Shown here in pieces: positions 24,189-32,857 of a stretch of DNA of 64,000 nt (position 1 is its first letter; every line of letters starts with the position of its first letter). Location: NCBI RefSeq assembly GCF_946151075.1, contig NZ_OX267715.1, forward strand, positions 3,001,274-3,065,273, read 5' to 3'. The DNA is from Neobacillus sp. Marseille-Q6967 (lineage in GTDB: Bacteria > Bacillota > Bacilli > Bacillales > Cytobacillaceae). The position numbers and the translations under genes were made by a program. Under the pieces are notes generated by a model. That model searched no databases and was not told where the DNA came from. It saw nothing but the letters and a program-made list of their open reading frames with translations.

Positions 24189-25331
24189 ATGTTATCTGAT
24201 TTACAAACTGATTTAATTGCTTTTTATGAAAAAAATAAAGAGAGTTTAATCCGCGAGTGGGAACGTTCAATTGTCATTTCTAAAGGTGACCCATATAAAG
24301 AGAAAATCCGTAACAATGGCATTGCCATTTTTAATATCATTCTAAATATGCATAAAATGACCGAACAGGAACTGTTAGACTTGATTCATTCCTATGCAAT
24401 AGAAATTTCCGAAGAACGGGCAATGGCCAATATTAATATTGGTGATTTTGTTTATAATGTCAATCTTGGCCGGACCGTTTTATATAGTTATTTTAGCAAG
24501 GCAGGTATACCATGGTCCGAACTGCAAGAGGAAATGAATAGAATTAATTTCTGTTTTGATAAATTCCTTTATTATGCCGTTACCCATTATACGGAAGCGA
24601 AGAACAAAATTATTGAAGAAAAAACAATGTTTATCGATTCCACACACCAAGACCGTTTAACACTTCTCGGCCAAATGACCTCAAGTTTTATACATGAATT
24701 CAGGAACCCTCTAACATCTATTCAGGGTTTTATACAACTTCTCAAAGCTGATTATCCAAATATGAAATATCTCGATATTATTTCGAGCGAACTTGACCAG
24801 CTTAATTTTCGAATATCACAATTTCTCCTTCTTTCCAAAAAAGAACTAATCGGAAAAGAAAAGGAAAAGTTTAACCAAAATCAATTAATCGATGAAGTTT
24901 TAAATTTCCTATATCCTAGCATCTTGGATGGTAAAGTTAAGATTAAAAAAGATTTAATTGAAAATATCTTACTTGTTGGATATGCGGATGAAATTAGACA
25001 AGTGTTTATTAATATTATTTTCAATGCAATTGATGTTTTAACACATTACCGAAACCCGAACCCAACCATTGAAATTAGCAGTTCTTTAGAACAGGGCACT
25101 TATGTAAAGGTGAATATTTCAAATAATGGGCCTATGATTCCGGCTGAACTTAGCAAAACCATCTTTGAGCCCTTTTTCACTACAAAGAAGCTCGGTACAG
25201 GCCTCGGATTGTTTGTATGCAAAGAAATTATTGAAAAGCATAAAGGTGAATTAACCTGTAACTCCACTCCTGAAATCACCACCTTCACGATCAAATTACC
25301 TATTGTAAGTGGAGGATATGAAATAAAATAA
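24189..25331 (+). CDS. Soluble sensor histidine kinase
   Basis: 380 aa with no membrane spans. The N-terminal 150 residues are all-helical and may be a cytoplasmic sensor; then HisKA with the H-box SFIHEFRNPLTSIQGF near residue 175, N-box NIIFNAIDVL near 285, and G2 KLGTGLGLFV near 340. The G1 box reads SNNGPMIP, so the usual Asp of DxGxG is Asn. No response regulator is adjacent, like the orphan sporulation kinases that feed Spo0F. TAGGAGG precedes the ATG. A phosphorelay role is inference. Confidence 0.85.
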   Translation: MLSDLQTDLIAFYEKNKESLIREWERSIVISKGDPYKEKIRNNGIAIFNIILNMHKMTEQELLDLIHSYAIEISEERAMANINIGDFVYNVNLGRTVLYSYFSKAGIPWSELQEEMNRINFCFDKFLYYAVTHYTEAKNKIIEEKTMFIDSTHQDRLTLLGQMTSSFIHEFRNPLTSIQGFIQLLKADYPNMKYLDIISSELDQLNFRISQFLLLSKKELIGKEKEKFNQNQLIDEVLNFLYPSILDGKVKIKKDLIENILLVGYADEIRQVFINIIFNAIDVLTHYRNPNPTIEISSSLEQGTYVKVNISNNGPMIPAELSKTIFEPFFTTKKLGTGLGLFVCKEIIEKHKGELTCNSTPEITTFTIKLPIVSGGYEIK

Positions 25332-25335
25332 CAAG

Positions 25336-25373
25336 GAAATAATCCCACCTCCATTGGAGGGGTGGGATTATTC
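25336..25373 (+). terminator. Terminator after the histidine kinase
   Basis: Stem AATAATCCCACC / GGTGGGATTATT with an inner TCC/GGA pairing, ending in a short T-rich tail. Confidence 0.8.
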
Positions 25374-25478
25374 GTCCATTACATTTTGCTTTATTTGAAA
25401 ATTTAGTCTTTTTGAAAGCATACAGCCGAGCCTATTTCCATAAACTAATAATATCAACTTCTATTCTAACTAGGTCGT

Positions 25479-25507
25479 TTGACTGTACCGTTTTATTTTT
25501 ATATAAT
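25479..25507 (+). promoter_or_regulatory. Sigma-A promoter of the CNNM/CorC gene
   Basis: TTGACT (25479-25484), 17 bases, TATAAT (25502-25507). Predicts a leader of about 147 nt. A weak 18-codon ORF (ATG at 25552) lies in that leader without a good ribosome site. Between the kinase gene and this promoter (25374-25478) I see nothing else. Confidence 0.8.
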
Positions 25508-25615
25508 AATTGTTAATTTTACCATAGCGGGGTGTTTACAGTTACCGTTTAATGAGATTAAGAGAAAATAAGATTAATAATCTTGAAATGTCACGGGCTA
25601 ATTTTTGAAATTACT

Positions 25616-25652
25616 AGGAGGTGACTCCTTACTCGTAGGTACGAGCTAAGGA
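25616..25652 (+). promoter_or_regulatory. Possible RBS-sequestering RNA switch
   Basis: TCCTTACTCGT (25626-25636) pairs with ACGAGcTAAGGA (25641-25652), burying the AAGGA ribosome site 8 bases before the TTG start. AGGAG (25616-25620) competes for CTCCT (25625-25629), forming an alternative hairpin that would free the site. Hand-folded. Confidence 0.5.
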
Positions 25653-25659
25653 AATTTAT

Positions 25660-27012
25660 TTGGACATATTTAACTTGGTTATTATAGCCATTTTAATTGC
25701 TTTAACTGCCTTTTTTGTTACTTCAGAATTTGCCATTGTCAAAATTCGAAGTTCAAGAATTGATCAGTTAATTGAGGAAGGTAGTTCTAGTGCTCTTTCA
25801 GCTAAAAACGTAATTTCAAATCTGGATGAATATCTTTCTGCCTGTCAATTAGGAATTACGATTACTGCCCTTGGTTTAGGCTGGATCGGTGAATCCACCA
25901 TCGAACAACTCTTAACACCTGTTTTCCGCGGAATGGATATCCCAGAAAGCGTCACACATGTATTATCAATTGGGATTGCATTTGCAACGATTACGTTTCT
26001 ACATGTTGTGGTTGGAGAACTGGCACCTAAAACATTGGCAATTCAGAAGGCTGAATTGATCACACTTCTGGTCTCACGTCCGCTTATATTCTTTTATAAA
26101 CTGATGTTTCCGTTTATTTGGTTATTAAATGGATCAGCACGGATTGTGACTAGTTTGTTTGGTCTAAAGCCCGTATCTGAAAGCGAAATGGCCCATACAG
26201 AGGAAGAACTACGCATTATCCTTTCTGAAAGCTTCAAAAGTGGCGAAATAAATCAATCTGAGTTTAAGTATGTGAATAAAATATTCGAATTTGATAACCG
26301 GATCGCCAAAGAAATCATGGTTCCTCGAACGGAAATTGTATCGTTATCAAAAGACGACACATTAGATACGTTTATTCAAGTGATCCGCGAGGAAAAGTTT
26401 ACAAGATACCCGATTATTGATGGTGATAAAGACCATATAATTGGTTTAGTGAATATTAAAGAAATGGTCACCGATTTGATTGGCAGCGATGATGCATCCA
26501 TCAAGACACTTGAATACTATACCCGCCCCATCATTAGAGTAATAGAAACCATTCCAATACATGATTTGCTTGTAAAAATGCAAAAAGACCGTGTTCACAT
26601 GGCGATCCTAATGGATGAATACGGCGGAACATCTGGTCTTGTCACGGTTGAAGATATCCTTGAAGAAATTGTTGGCGAAATTCGTGATGAATTTGATTCT
26701 GATGAAATACCAATGATTCGAAAAATAAATGAGAACCATTATATTATCGACTCAAAAGTTTTAGTAAGCGAGATTAATGACTTATTAGGGGTTGATATTG
26801 ATGATGAAGATATTGATACAATTGGGGGATGGATTTTAACAGAAAATTACGAGGCGCAAGAAGGCGACTCAATCCACCACGAATCCTACACCTTTAAAAT
26901 ATTGGATATGGAGGAACACCATATAAAATATATTGAAGTAACAAGAAAAATAAGTGGTGAAGAAGAAAGCTCACCAAACATTGCCTTATCAAAATCAGAA
27001 GTGATGTCTTAA
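25660..27012 (+). CDS. CNNM/CorC-family membrane protein, probable magnesium or metal efflux
   Basis: 450 aa, starting at TTG 25660 with AAGGA 8 bases upstream. N-terminal CNNM (DUF21) domain with four membrane segments (residues 1-180, including VVGELAPKTLAIQK), a CBS pair (residues about 205-330, with MVPRTEIV and MDEYGGTSGLVTVEDILEEIVGEI), and a C-terminal CorC_HlyC domain. Relatives in B. subtilis are YhdP/MpfA, YqhB and YugS; MpfA exports magnesium. The substrate here is inferred. Confidence 0.9.
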   Translation: MDIFNLVIIAILIALTAFFVTSEFAIVKIRSSRIDQLIEEGSSSALSAKNVISNLDEYLSACQLGITITALGLGWIGESTIEQLLTPVFRGMDIPESVTHVLSIGIAFATITFLHVVVGELAPKTLAIQKAELITLLVSRPLIFFYKLMFPFIWLLNGSARIVTSLFGLKPVSESEMAHTEEELRIILSESFKSGEINQSEFKYVNKIFEFDNRIAKEIMVPRTEIVSLSKDDTLDTFIQVIREEKFTRYPIIDGDKDHIIGLVNIKEMVTDLIGSDDASIKTLEYYTRPIIRVIETIPIHDLLVKMQKDRVHMAILMDEYGGTSGLVTVEDILEEIVGEIRDEFDSDEIPMIRKINENHYIIDSKVLVSEINDLLGVDIDDEDIDTIGGWILTENYEAQEGDSIHHESYTFKILDMEEHHIKYIEVTRKISGEEESSPNIALSKSEVMS

Positions 27013-27019
27013 ATATTTA

Positions 27020-27056
27020 AGCTAAACAGGCCAAATCAAATTTGGGCTGTTTTTTT
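27020..27056 (+). terminator. Terminator of the CNNM gene
   Basis: Stem AACAGGCCAAAT / ATTTGGGCTGTT (one wobble) followed by a run of T. Confidence 0.8.
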
Positions 27057-27133
27057 GTGCAAAATCCCCTTATTGTCCAATCACAAGTATAAAAAGCACC
27101 ATATTCTATAGTAAAGTAAAGGAGGGATTTCTA

Positions 27134-27313
27134 ATGGAATTAATCATGTTATATGTTGCATCAATACTGGCTGGATTTGGCTTACTAAATCTTCCAGAGG
27201 TATCATTTTTAGGCGTTTTAGATCCACTATTTGATATCGTTGGAGCACTTTCAGTAGTAGTATTCTCTTTTGGATTAGTCTTTAAGGGCGTAAAATCATT
27301 TTTTGGTAAATAA
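27134..27313 (+). CDS. 59-aa hydrophobic small membrane protein
   Basis: Starts MELIMLYVASILAGFGLL and has two hydrophobic segments (residues 3-20 and 33-50) separated by a short acidic stretch, with a lysine-rich C-terminus GVKSFFGK. AAAGGAGGG lies 8 bases upstream of ATG 27134 and a strong terminator follows, so it is very likely real. No family recognised; the opposite-strand reading frame here lacks any ribosome site. Confidence 0.7.
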   Translation: MELIMLYVASILAGFGLLNLPEVSFLGVLDPLFDIVGALSVVVFSFGLVFKGVKSFFGK

Positions 27314-27338
27314 TCGTAAGCGGTTGCAATTATAACTT

Positions 27339-27388
27339 TAAAAAGCAGCAAAAAGGTCAGAATTTTTCTGACCTTTTTGCTGCTTTCA
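27339..27388 (+). terminator. Strong terminator
   Basis: Near-perfect 20-bp stem (AAGCAGCAAAAAGGTCAGA and complement) around an ATTTT loop, ending GCTGCTTTC. Confidence 0.85.
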
Positions 27389-27682
27389 TTTATTACCTTG
27401 TTTTTAATATAAAAATATTTTCAATGTTTTTTTCAATAGTTTATAACTCCTTTGTAGTATTAACTAAGTTTAACACGCATATATAATCTAATGATGGTGC
27501 ATTATTGATAACTATGTGAACGACTATTAGCCAATTTGTGAACTCTTCATAAACACTACCGACACTCGTTAAAGTAAGTGAACATTATCACAGGCAAATC
27601 AATCAAAACATATTACTCTTTAACCAGAGAGAAATCCTAACGCATTTACTTTCAAACAAAACGAAAAGGCTGGTGTTTAATT
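27389..27682. other. AT-rich intergenic region, no gene seen
   Basis: About 290 bases with no credible ORF. It presumably holds the promoter of the HesB-like gene, but no box pair is close enough to consensus to call. No repeat or stable hairpin stood out. Confidence 0.5.
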
Positions 27683-27988
27683 ATGTTTATTTCAATTGAC
27701 GAAAAAGCTGCTTCATGGTTTACAAAGGAATTTGAATTTACAAAGCCATTGGCAATTAGAATGTATCCTCAATATTCAGGTTTTGGAGAAAAGCATAAAG
27801 GATATATGCTGGCATTTTCGGCAGAAACACCAACAAATGCAGAGTTTACTCAAAAGATTAATGGAATTACATTTTATGTTGAAGGAAATGATATTTGGTT
27901 TTTTGAAGATACGGAAACCTATTTGTCCGTTAACAGCCCATTAGATGAAATTCAAATAACTTACAAAGAAATTTTTCCAATCAATTAA
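27683..27988 (+). CDS. HesB-like (YneR-type) protein without cysteines
   Basis: 101 aa with the HesB/IscA-like fold pattern (opening FISIDEKAASWFTKEF, central IRMYPQYSGFG, FYVEGNDIWFF). The three cysteines that bind iron or clusters in IscA are absent, as in B. subtilis YneR. An iron-sulphur role is therefore doubtful. Ribosome site is modest (GGTG 8 bases upstream). Monocistronic, with terminator. Confidence 0.75.
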   Translation: MFISIDEKAASWFTKEFEFTKPLAIRMYPQYSGFGEKHKGYMLAFSAETPTNAEFTQKINGITFYVEGNDIWFFEDTETYLSVNSPLDEIQITYKEIFPIN

Positions 27989-28001
27989 ATCATCCTACAA
28001 T

Positions 28002-28042
28002 TCAGGGCTGCCTTCATCCAAGGCAGCCCCTGCTTTTTTAGC
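28002..28042 (+). terminator. Terminator of the HesB-like gene
   Basis: Stem GGGCTGCCTT / AAGGCAGCCC with a CATCC loop, then CTGC and six T. Confidence 0.88.
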
Positions 28043-28171
28043 AAATTATATTATTCGGAAAATTAATAATAGATAGATAACTATGTTGCAATAATATCTG
28101 ATTAAACATATAATAAAAACGGGAAAACTAATGTAACGAATAAAAATAAGTGTTTAGGGAGGGCTGCAAAA

Positions 28172-28759
28172 ATGGAAACCCTTTCAACAAACATATTTTG
28201 GGGCATAACAATAGTTTTAGCAGCTATTGCAGGACTTGTTCTTTTTCTTAAGTATTACAAAAGACAGCCTGATACAAAGGTAACTGCACCTAAAGCCAAT
28301 GAATTGCTAACAGAATTCTCTACTATCGATGTAACGGCAGAACAAGTACGAAAGGCCGTCAGGCAGTATTCTGATAACTTGCCAAAAGGTGTTTATCGAA
28401 CCATTATTGTTAAGGATGATAATAGTATCGATTTTAGTCAGCTGGTGCATATCTTAGGCGGTATTCCTGAAAAAAAATATTATATGTCTAAGGAGACATA
28501 TGACCTTTTTGAAGAGCATGAAAGTAAAATAGCTATTGAAATGGACTTAGTTCAAAAAGCAGTAGATTTATACGTAAAGGAACGAAAAGAGTTTCCTATG
28601 CTTAGGTTTGATCCGGATAGACGTGTAAACTATTACCAATTAATTCAGGAGCATTATCTTAAAACAGCTCCCGAAACACAGTTTTATATAACCAACCTGG
28701 ACGGGCTCATCACTCATATCAAACCAGAAAAAAGGAAAAAAGAAAGCTCCTCTCAATAA
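28172..28759 (+). CDS. Membrane-anchored hypothetical protein (DUF3939-like)
   Basis: 195 aa: one N-terminal membrane span (residues 8-27), then a cytoplasmic or external domain with AEQVRKAVRQYSDNLPKGVYRT and DFSQLVHILGGIPEKKYYMSKETYD, which I recall from DUF3939 proteins of Bacillus. The C-terminus is very basic. GGGAGG precedes the ATG, and the terminator hairpin overlaps the last codons. Function unknown. Confidence 0.7.
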   Translation: METLSTNIFWGITIVLAAIAGLVLFLKYYKRQPDTKVTAPKANELLTEFSTIDVTAEQVRKAVRQYSDNLPKGVYRTIIVKDDNSIDFSQLVHILGGIPEKKYYMSKETYDLFEEHESKIAIEMDLVQKAVDLYVKERKEFPMLRFDPDRRVNYYQLIQEHYLKTAPETQFYITNLDGLITHIKPEKRKKESSSQ

Positions 28760-28782
28760 TTTATGAGGAGTTTTTTTTTGCT
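28746..28782 (+). terminator. Terminator overlapping the DUF3939-like stop
   Basis: Stem AGCTCCTCtcA / TgAGGAGT with an ATAAT-type loop and nine T. Confidence 0.8.
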
Positions 28783-28847
28783 TTTTTTAAGGTTATTGAG
28801 ATAATAGCAGTGATAATATTTTTTGGAAAAAGTTGAGGGATTAAAAG

Positions 28848-30107
28848 ATGTCGAAGAAAAAAAAATCAAAATCGCAGCACTTAGCGACGATTTCGCTGGC
28901 CGTTATGGGAGCTGGTTTTATTGCTACTATCCCATTTCAAGATACAATATGGGGGAAAATCCTCCAAGGAGGGTTTGAAGCTGGTTTGGTAGGCGGCCTT
29001 GCAGACTGGTTTGCCGTAACAGCATTATTCCGCCATCCATTAGGCTTACCTATACCTCATACTGCTCTATTGCCAAAAAATCGGGACCGAATCATTGCGG
29101 CGATTATTTCAATGCTTGAAAATGACTGGCTTACAAAGGAAAGCATTCGTAATAAAATATCTGGTATTCCGTTTACCAAGAAATTATTCTCATTGGCCGA
29201 AAAAGAAGTATCGAGCAAAACGGTTAAACAAATGATAATCAGTGCTATTAAGCACTTAATCACTACAATTGATTCGAAGAAAATCGCTCCACTCATTGAG
29301 AAAGAATTGAAATCTAAACTGATTGATTTGGATATTGGACGTTATCTACCGCTCGCAATCGATCAATTACTGCACAGAAAGTACGATGAGAAAGCACTTG
29401 ATTTTGTTCTTAAAGAAATAGATGACTGGGCCGGGAAAGACAGCACCAAAGACAGACTCGGAAGAATGGCTGTTGATGCACTTGAAAATATAAAGACTGA
29501 TGGTTTTATGCAATTCGCCTTAAAGTCGTTTACCAATATCATCAACGAAGAAAAGCTCGGAAACATTATCCAGAATCTCATCCAAAAAGGGGTTGACAGC
29601 TTCCGGGACCCGTTTAATCAAAATAGACAAACATTACTTTTCCATATCAATACCAAGCTGCAAAATATGAAAATAGATCAAAATCTTGCTGCAGAATTAA
29701 ACAACTTAAAAGATCATATTTTATCTAATTGGGAACCAGAAGAAATAATAGTGGATTACCTGGATGAAATGAAACAAAAAGCGATTGATTGGGTTGAGAA
29801 GCCTGATTTTTATGAGGACTACCTGCTTCCTCAACTAACAACTGCTATCTCTAATTTAAGAACCGATGAAGAAAAAGTTGAAAAGCTGGAGTCTTGGATC
29901 CAACAACAAATTTCTATTTTTGTTGAGAAGAACCATGCGAAAATTGGGAAACTAGTAGAGGAAAATCTCCAAAAGCTGGACAATAAAACCCTTATTGAAA
30001 TGGTTGAAACTAATGTTGGAAAAGACCTGCAATGGATTCGTGTAAACGGAGCTGTCTGTGGATTTATTATTGGACTTTTCCTAGTTGGACTAAAGTTAAT
30101 ATTTTAA
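28848..30107 (+). CDS. DUF445-family membrane protein (YheB-like)
   Basis: 419 aa. Membrane segments at both ends (residues 12-60 and 397-418) and a long helical middle of about 330 residues. The GGLADWFAVTALFRHPLGLPIPHTALLPKNRDRI segment near residue 50 is the DUF445 hallmark, shared with YheB of B. subtilis, which there sits between yheA and yheC; here it is 25 kb away. Function unknown. GAGGG precedes the ATG. Confidence 0.85.
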   Translation: MSKKKKSKSQHLATISLAVMGAGFIATIPFQDTIWGKILQGGFEAGLVGGLADWFAVTALFRHPLGLPIPHTALLPKNRDRIIAAIISMLENDWLTKESIRNKISGIPFTKKLFSLAEKEVSSKTVKQMIISAIKHLITTIDSKKIAPLIEKELKSKLIDLDIGRYLPLAIDQLLHRKYDEKALDFVLKEIDDWAGKDSTKDRLGRMAVDALENIKTDGFMQFALKSFTNIINEEKLGNIIQNLIQKGVDSFRDPFNQNRQTLLFHINTKLQNMKIDQNLAAELNNLKDHILSNWEPEEIIVDYLDEMKQKAIDWVEKPDFYEDYLLPQLTTAISNLRTDEEKVEKLESWIQQQISIFVEKNHAKIGKLVEENLQKLDNKTLIEMVETNVGKDLQWIRVNGAVCGFIIGLFLVGLKLIF

Positions 30108-30142
30108 TAAAAGCTGCCATAGCTTTAATGGCAGCTTTTCCA
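30108..30142 (+). terminator. Terminator of the DUF445 gene
   Basis: Stem AAAAGCTGCCAT / ATGGCAGCTTTT with a 7-base loop. Confidence 0.88.
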
Positions 30143-30229
30143 TTAGTGCTGCTTTTCCAATACGGTTTAAGTATATTCACCAAATCACTGTATACCCTAA
30201 TAGAAAAGTAATAACAATGGGGTGTAAAC

Positions 30230-31321
30230 ATGCGAAAAACATTCATTATTACTATTATCATTTTCTTAACAGGCTTCCTCCAATGCCATGTTTTATCTGT
30301 TTCTGCAGCTTCACAAATAAAAGAACCAATAAGGGGGATTTATCTAAAAGCTTCTAATACAAAAGGACCAAAGTTTCAACAATTACTTTCACTTATTAAA
30401 AATACAGAATTAAATGCCATGGTTGTTGATATTAAAGATGATGATGGCAACCTTACTTTCATACCCTATAAAAATTCTCCTTATTATCCTGTCAGCAAGG
30501 CATACATTACTAACCCTTCGGAATTAATGAATACATTTAAGGAAAATAACATTTACCCAATTGCAAGGATCGTTGTCTTTAAGGACAATATGTTAGCAAA
30601 CCGAAATCCGGGTTTATCATTTAAGACCAAAACGGGAGTTTGGAAAAATACCCGGGGTGACTCTTTTACAAATCCTTTCCTTAAAGAAGTTTGGGATTAT
30701 AATATTGGGGCAGCTATTGAAGCAGCAAAATTGGGATTTAAAGAAATACAATTTGATTATGTCCGGTTTCCAGAGAAATTTGAAACCTTTGAGGGGCAGC
30801 TTACTTATAACAAAGGCAGGTTTCAACAGATTAATGGCCGGGAGCGGGTATTGGCTGTTTCTGAATTTGTGAAATACGCGCGTGAAAAATTACTTCCGTA
30901 TAAGGTTAAGATATCAGTCGATGTTTTTGGAAATACGACTGTTATTCCTGAAGCAAAGGGAATTGGTCAGAATTTCACGGAAATTGCGAAACACCTTGAT
31001 GTTGTTTCGGCCATGATCTACCCAAGTCATTGGAACGGTATTTTTGGAATTGCCAAGCCTGATTTAGAGCCCTTCAGATTGGTGGAAGGATATGCAAAGG
31101 TTGAAAAAGACCGGCTTAAAGCACTACAAAACCCTCCTGTTTCCAGACCATGGCTTCAAGATTTTACGGCCACGTGGCTCGGTAAAGGAAATTACAAAGT
31201 TTACGGAAAAGCAGAAATTGAGGCTCAAATAAAAGCTTTACATTCTCAAGGAATAGAAGAATTCCTCCTTTGGAACGCAAGTAATAACTACACTCCTAAT
31301 GTTGACTATACTCCATATTAA
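30230..31321 (+). CDS. Secreted putative glycoside hydrolase (DUF4015)
   Basis: 363 aa with a clear signal peptide (basic MRKT, hydrophobic core to residue 22, likely cut after SVSAA). The mature part follows the DUF4015 TIM-barrel pattern: EPIRGIYLKAS, AMVVDIKDDDGNL, IARIVVFKD, IQFDYVRFP, VKISVDVFG, DVVSAMIYPSHW and EFLLWNASN. Catalytic acids are probably the Asp in QFDYVRFP and in the SVDVFG strand, by analogy with barrel hydrolases. The substrate is unknown. GGGGTG precedes the ATG. Confidence 0.85.
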   Translation: MRKTFIITIIIFLTGFLQCHVLSVSAASQIKEPIRGIYLKASNTKGPKFQQLLSLIKNTELNAMVVDIKDDDGNLTFIPYKNSPYYPVSKAYITNPSELMNTFKENNIYPIARIVVFKDNMLANRNPGLSFKTKTGVWKNTRGDSFTNPFLKEVWDYNIGAAIEAAKLGFKEIQFDYVRFPEKFETFEGQLTYNKGRFQQINGRERVLAVSEFVKYAREKLLPYKVKISVDVFGNTTVIPEAKGIGQNFTEIAKHLDVVSAMIYPSHWNGIFGIAKPDLEPFRLVEGYAKVEKDRLKALQNPPVSRPWLQDFTATWLGKGNYKVYGKAEIEAQIKALHSQGIEEFLLWNASNNYTPNVDYTPY

Positions 31322-31324
31322 ATA

Positions 31325-31354
31325 TAAAAAGGCAGCCTTGGCTGCCTTTTTATT
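31325..31354. terminator. Bidirectional terminator between the DUF4015 gene and spoVR
   Basis: Stem AAAAAGGCAGCC / GGCTGCCTTTTT with a TT loop, serving two convergent genes. Confidence 0.9.
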
Positions 31355-32762
31355 ACATATATTTACGATGAACACCTTTCCCATCAAAGGAAAATAGCAT
31401 TCTTCTATCTTCTATCATCGTTTCAATATGAACTGGTCTTCCCCATAGCTGGTGGATATATGGAAGAACTTTTTCCAAGTATTTTATGTCTAATTCAATT
31501 CCTTCATACCAATGCTTTAAGTAGAGCTCTCCACTTTTTAAGTAATCCCCATCATTTACTGTAATATAAGGAAAACCTCCGTTTACCCTCATATTGACCA
31601 GCTGGTCGCGGACATGTTCCCATTGTTTATCAACGATTTTATAATCCCGTCCCTGTTTTTGAAATAGATACATATCTTCCCGCATCACAAGGTCTTTATT
31701 TAAGTAGTTGCGGAGGAAAGAAATATCTGATTCTACTTCACGAACTTCAAACATTTTCTCCCGGCCGGAACCAGGTGTAACCCCTCTTCGAATCATTTCC
31801 TCTGTTGGATTATTATAGCGTTCCTCAATGTCCTCAAAAATTTTAATCCCCAGATAATACGGGTTAATTCCTGTTTTTGATGGCTGGACAACACCAGCGT
31901 TTAATTTGGCAAATTCAATGGCTTCGCCGCTTGTTAAATCCATTTCCCTGATAATCCGCTGGTGCCAATAAGAGGCCCAGCCTTCATTCATGATTTTTGT
32001 CTCCAGCTGCGGCCAAAAATACAGCATCTCCTCACGCATCATGGTTAAAATATCGCGCTGCCAATCTTCAAGTTCCCTGCTGTAAGATTCAATAAATAAC
32101 AATAGATCTTTTTCTGGCTTTGGCGGAAACTGTTTCTTTTTCACTTGTTTCGGTTCTGTTATGTTCTTATCGTCAAGCCTCCATAAATCATCATACGGTG
32201 TAACCACCTGTTGCTCATCATCTTCTATTTCATCTTCCATCGACCAAGAAAGTTTCGGTCTCATTAACGAAGGATCAATATGTTCATCAATGGCTAACAC
32301 AGCGTCCAAGAAATTTTCTACCTCTTTTTTTCCATATTGAATTTCATATTTGCGAATTCTCTCGGCTGTGGCTGCCATACTTTCGACCATATCCCGCTTC
32401 GTATTCTGGAACCGGACATTATTTTTAAAGAAATCGCAATGAGCCAGTACGTGCGCTACAATCAGTTTATTTTGGATAAGGGTATTAGAATCTAATAAGA
32501 AAGCGTAACAAGGATTAGAGTTAATGACTAACTCATAAATTTTGCTAAGCCCTAAATCATAGTGGAGTTTCATTTTATGAAACTGTTTTCCAAAGCTCCA
32601 GTGAGAAAATCTCGTTGGCATTCCATAGGCTCCAAAAGTATAGATAATTTCAGCAGGGCAAATTTCATACCTCATCGGATAAAAATCTAAACCAAAGCCT
32701 TTTGCTATTTCGGTAATTTCACTAATGGCATATTCAAGCGCTTTGCGATCTTCCCCATTCAA
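31353..32762 (-). CDS. spoVR: Stage V sporulation protein R SpoVR
   Basis: 469 aa, highly similar to B. subtilis SpoVR as I recall it (EICPAEIIYTFGAYGMPTRF near residue 35, HVLAHCDFFKNN near 125, MREEMLYFWPQLETKIMNEGW near 245). Needed for spore cortex formation; acts in the mother cell. Starts at TTG 32762 with GGGGG 8-9 bases upstream; a stop codon directly upstream rules out a longer frame. SpoVR, PrkA and YhbH usually cluster or co-occur; here prkA-yhbH is about 18 kb away. Confidence 0.95.
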   Translation of the reverse strand: MNGEDRKALEYAISEITEIAKGFGLDFYPMRYEICPAEIIYTFGAYGMPTRFSHWSFGKQFHKMKLHYDLGLSKIYELVINSNPCYAFLLDSNTLIQNKLIVAHVLAHCDFFKNNVRFQNTKRDMVESMAATAERIRKYEIQYGKKEVENFLDAVLAIDEHIDPSLMRPKLSWSMEDEIEDDEQQVVTPYDDLWRLDDKNITEPKQVKKKQFPPKPEKDLLLFIESYSRELEDWQRDILTMMREEMLYFWPQLETKIMNEGWASYWHQRIIREMDLTSGEAIEFAKLNAGVVQPSKTGINPYYLGIKIFEDIEERYNNPTEEMIRRGVTPGSGREKMFEVREVESDISFLRNYLNKDLVMREDMYLFQKQGRDYKIVDKQWEHVRDQLVNMRVNGGFPYITVNDGDYLKSGELYLKHWYEGIELDIKYLEKVLPYIHQLWGRPVHIETMIEDRRMLFSFDGKGVHRKYM

Positions 32763-32790
32763 TGGTCATTCCCCCTTTTCCTCTTACCTC

Positions 32791-32815
32791 AATGTATGAG
32801 AAAAAGACGAGAATG
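32791..32815 (-). promoter_or_regulatory. Putative sigma-E promoter of spoVR
   Basis: CATACATT (32798-32791) fits the sigma-E -10 consensus; the -35 region (CATCATTC) is weak. Position suits expression in the mother cell. Confidence 0.35.
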
Positions 32816-32825
32816 ATGAAAATAA

Positions 32826-32857
32826 AAAAACAACAAGCAAAGGCTTATTGTTTTTGT
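32826..32857 (-). terminator. Terminator of the DUF3889 gene
   Basis: AACAATAAGC / GCTTGTTGTT with one wobble and seven T, overlapping the stop codon. Confidence 0.75.

Noticed and set aside
25514..25660. M-box or yybP-ykoY riboswitch
   Set aside because: Their conserved motifs are absent; only a simple competing-hairpin layout is visible.
27106..27351. 81-codon minus-strand frame
   Set aside because: Antisense of the 59-aa membrane protein, and it starts in that gene's terminator.
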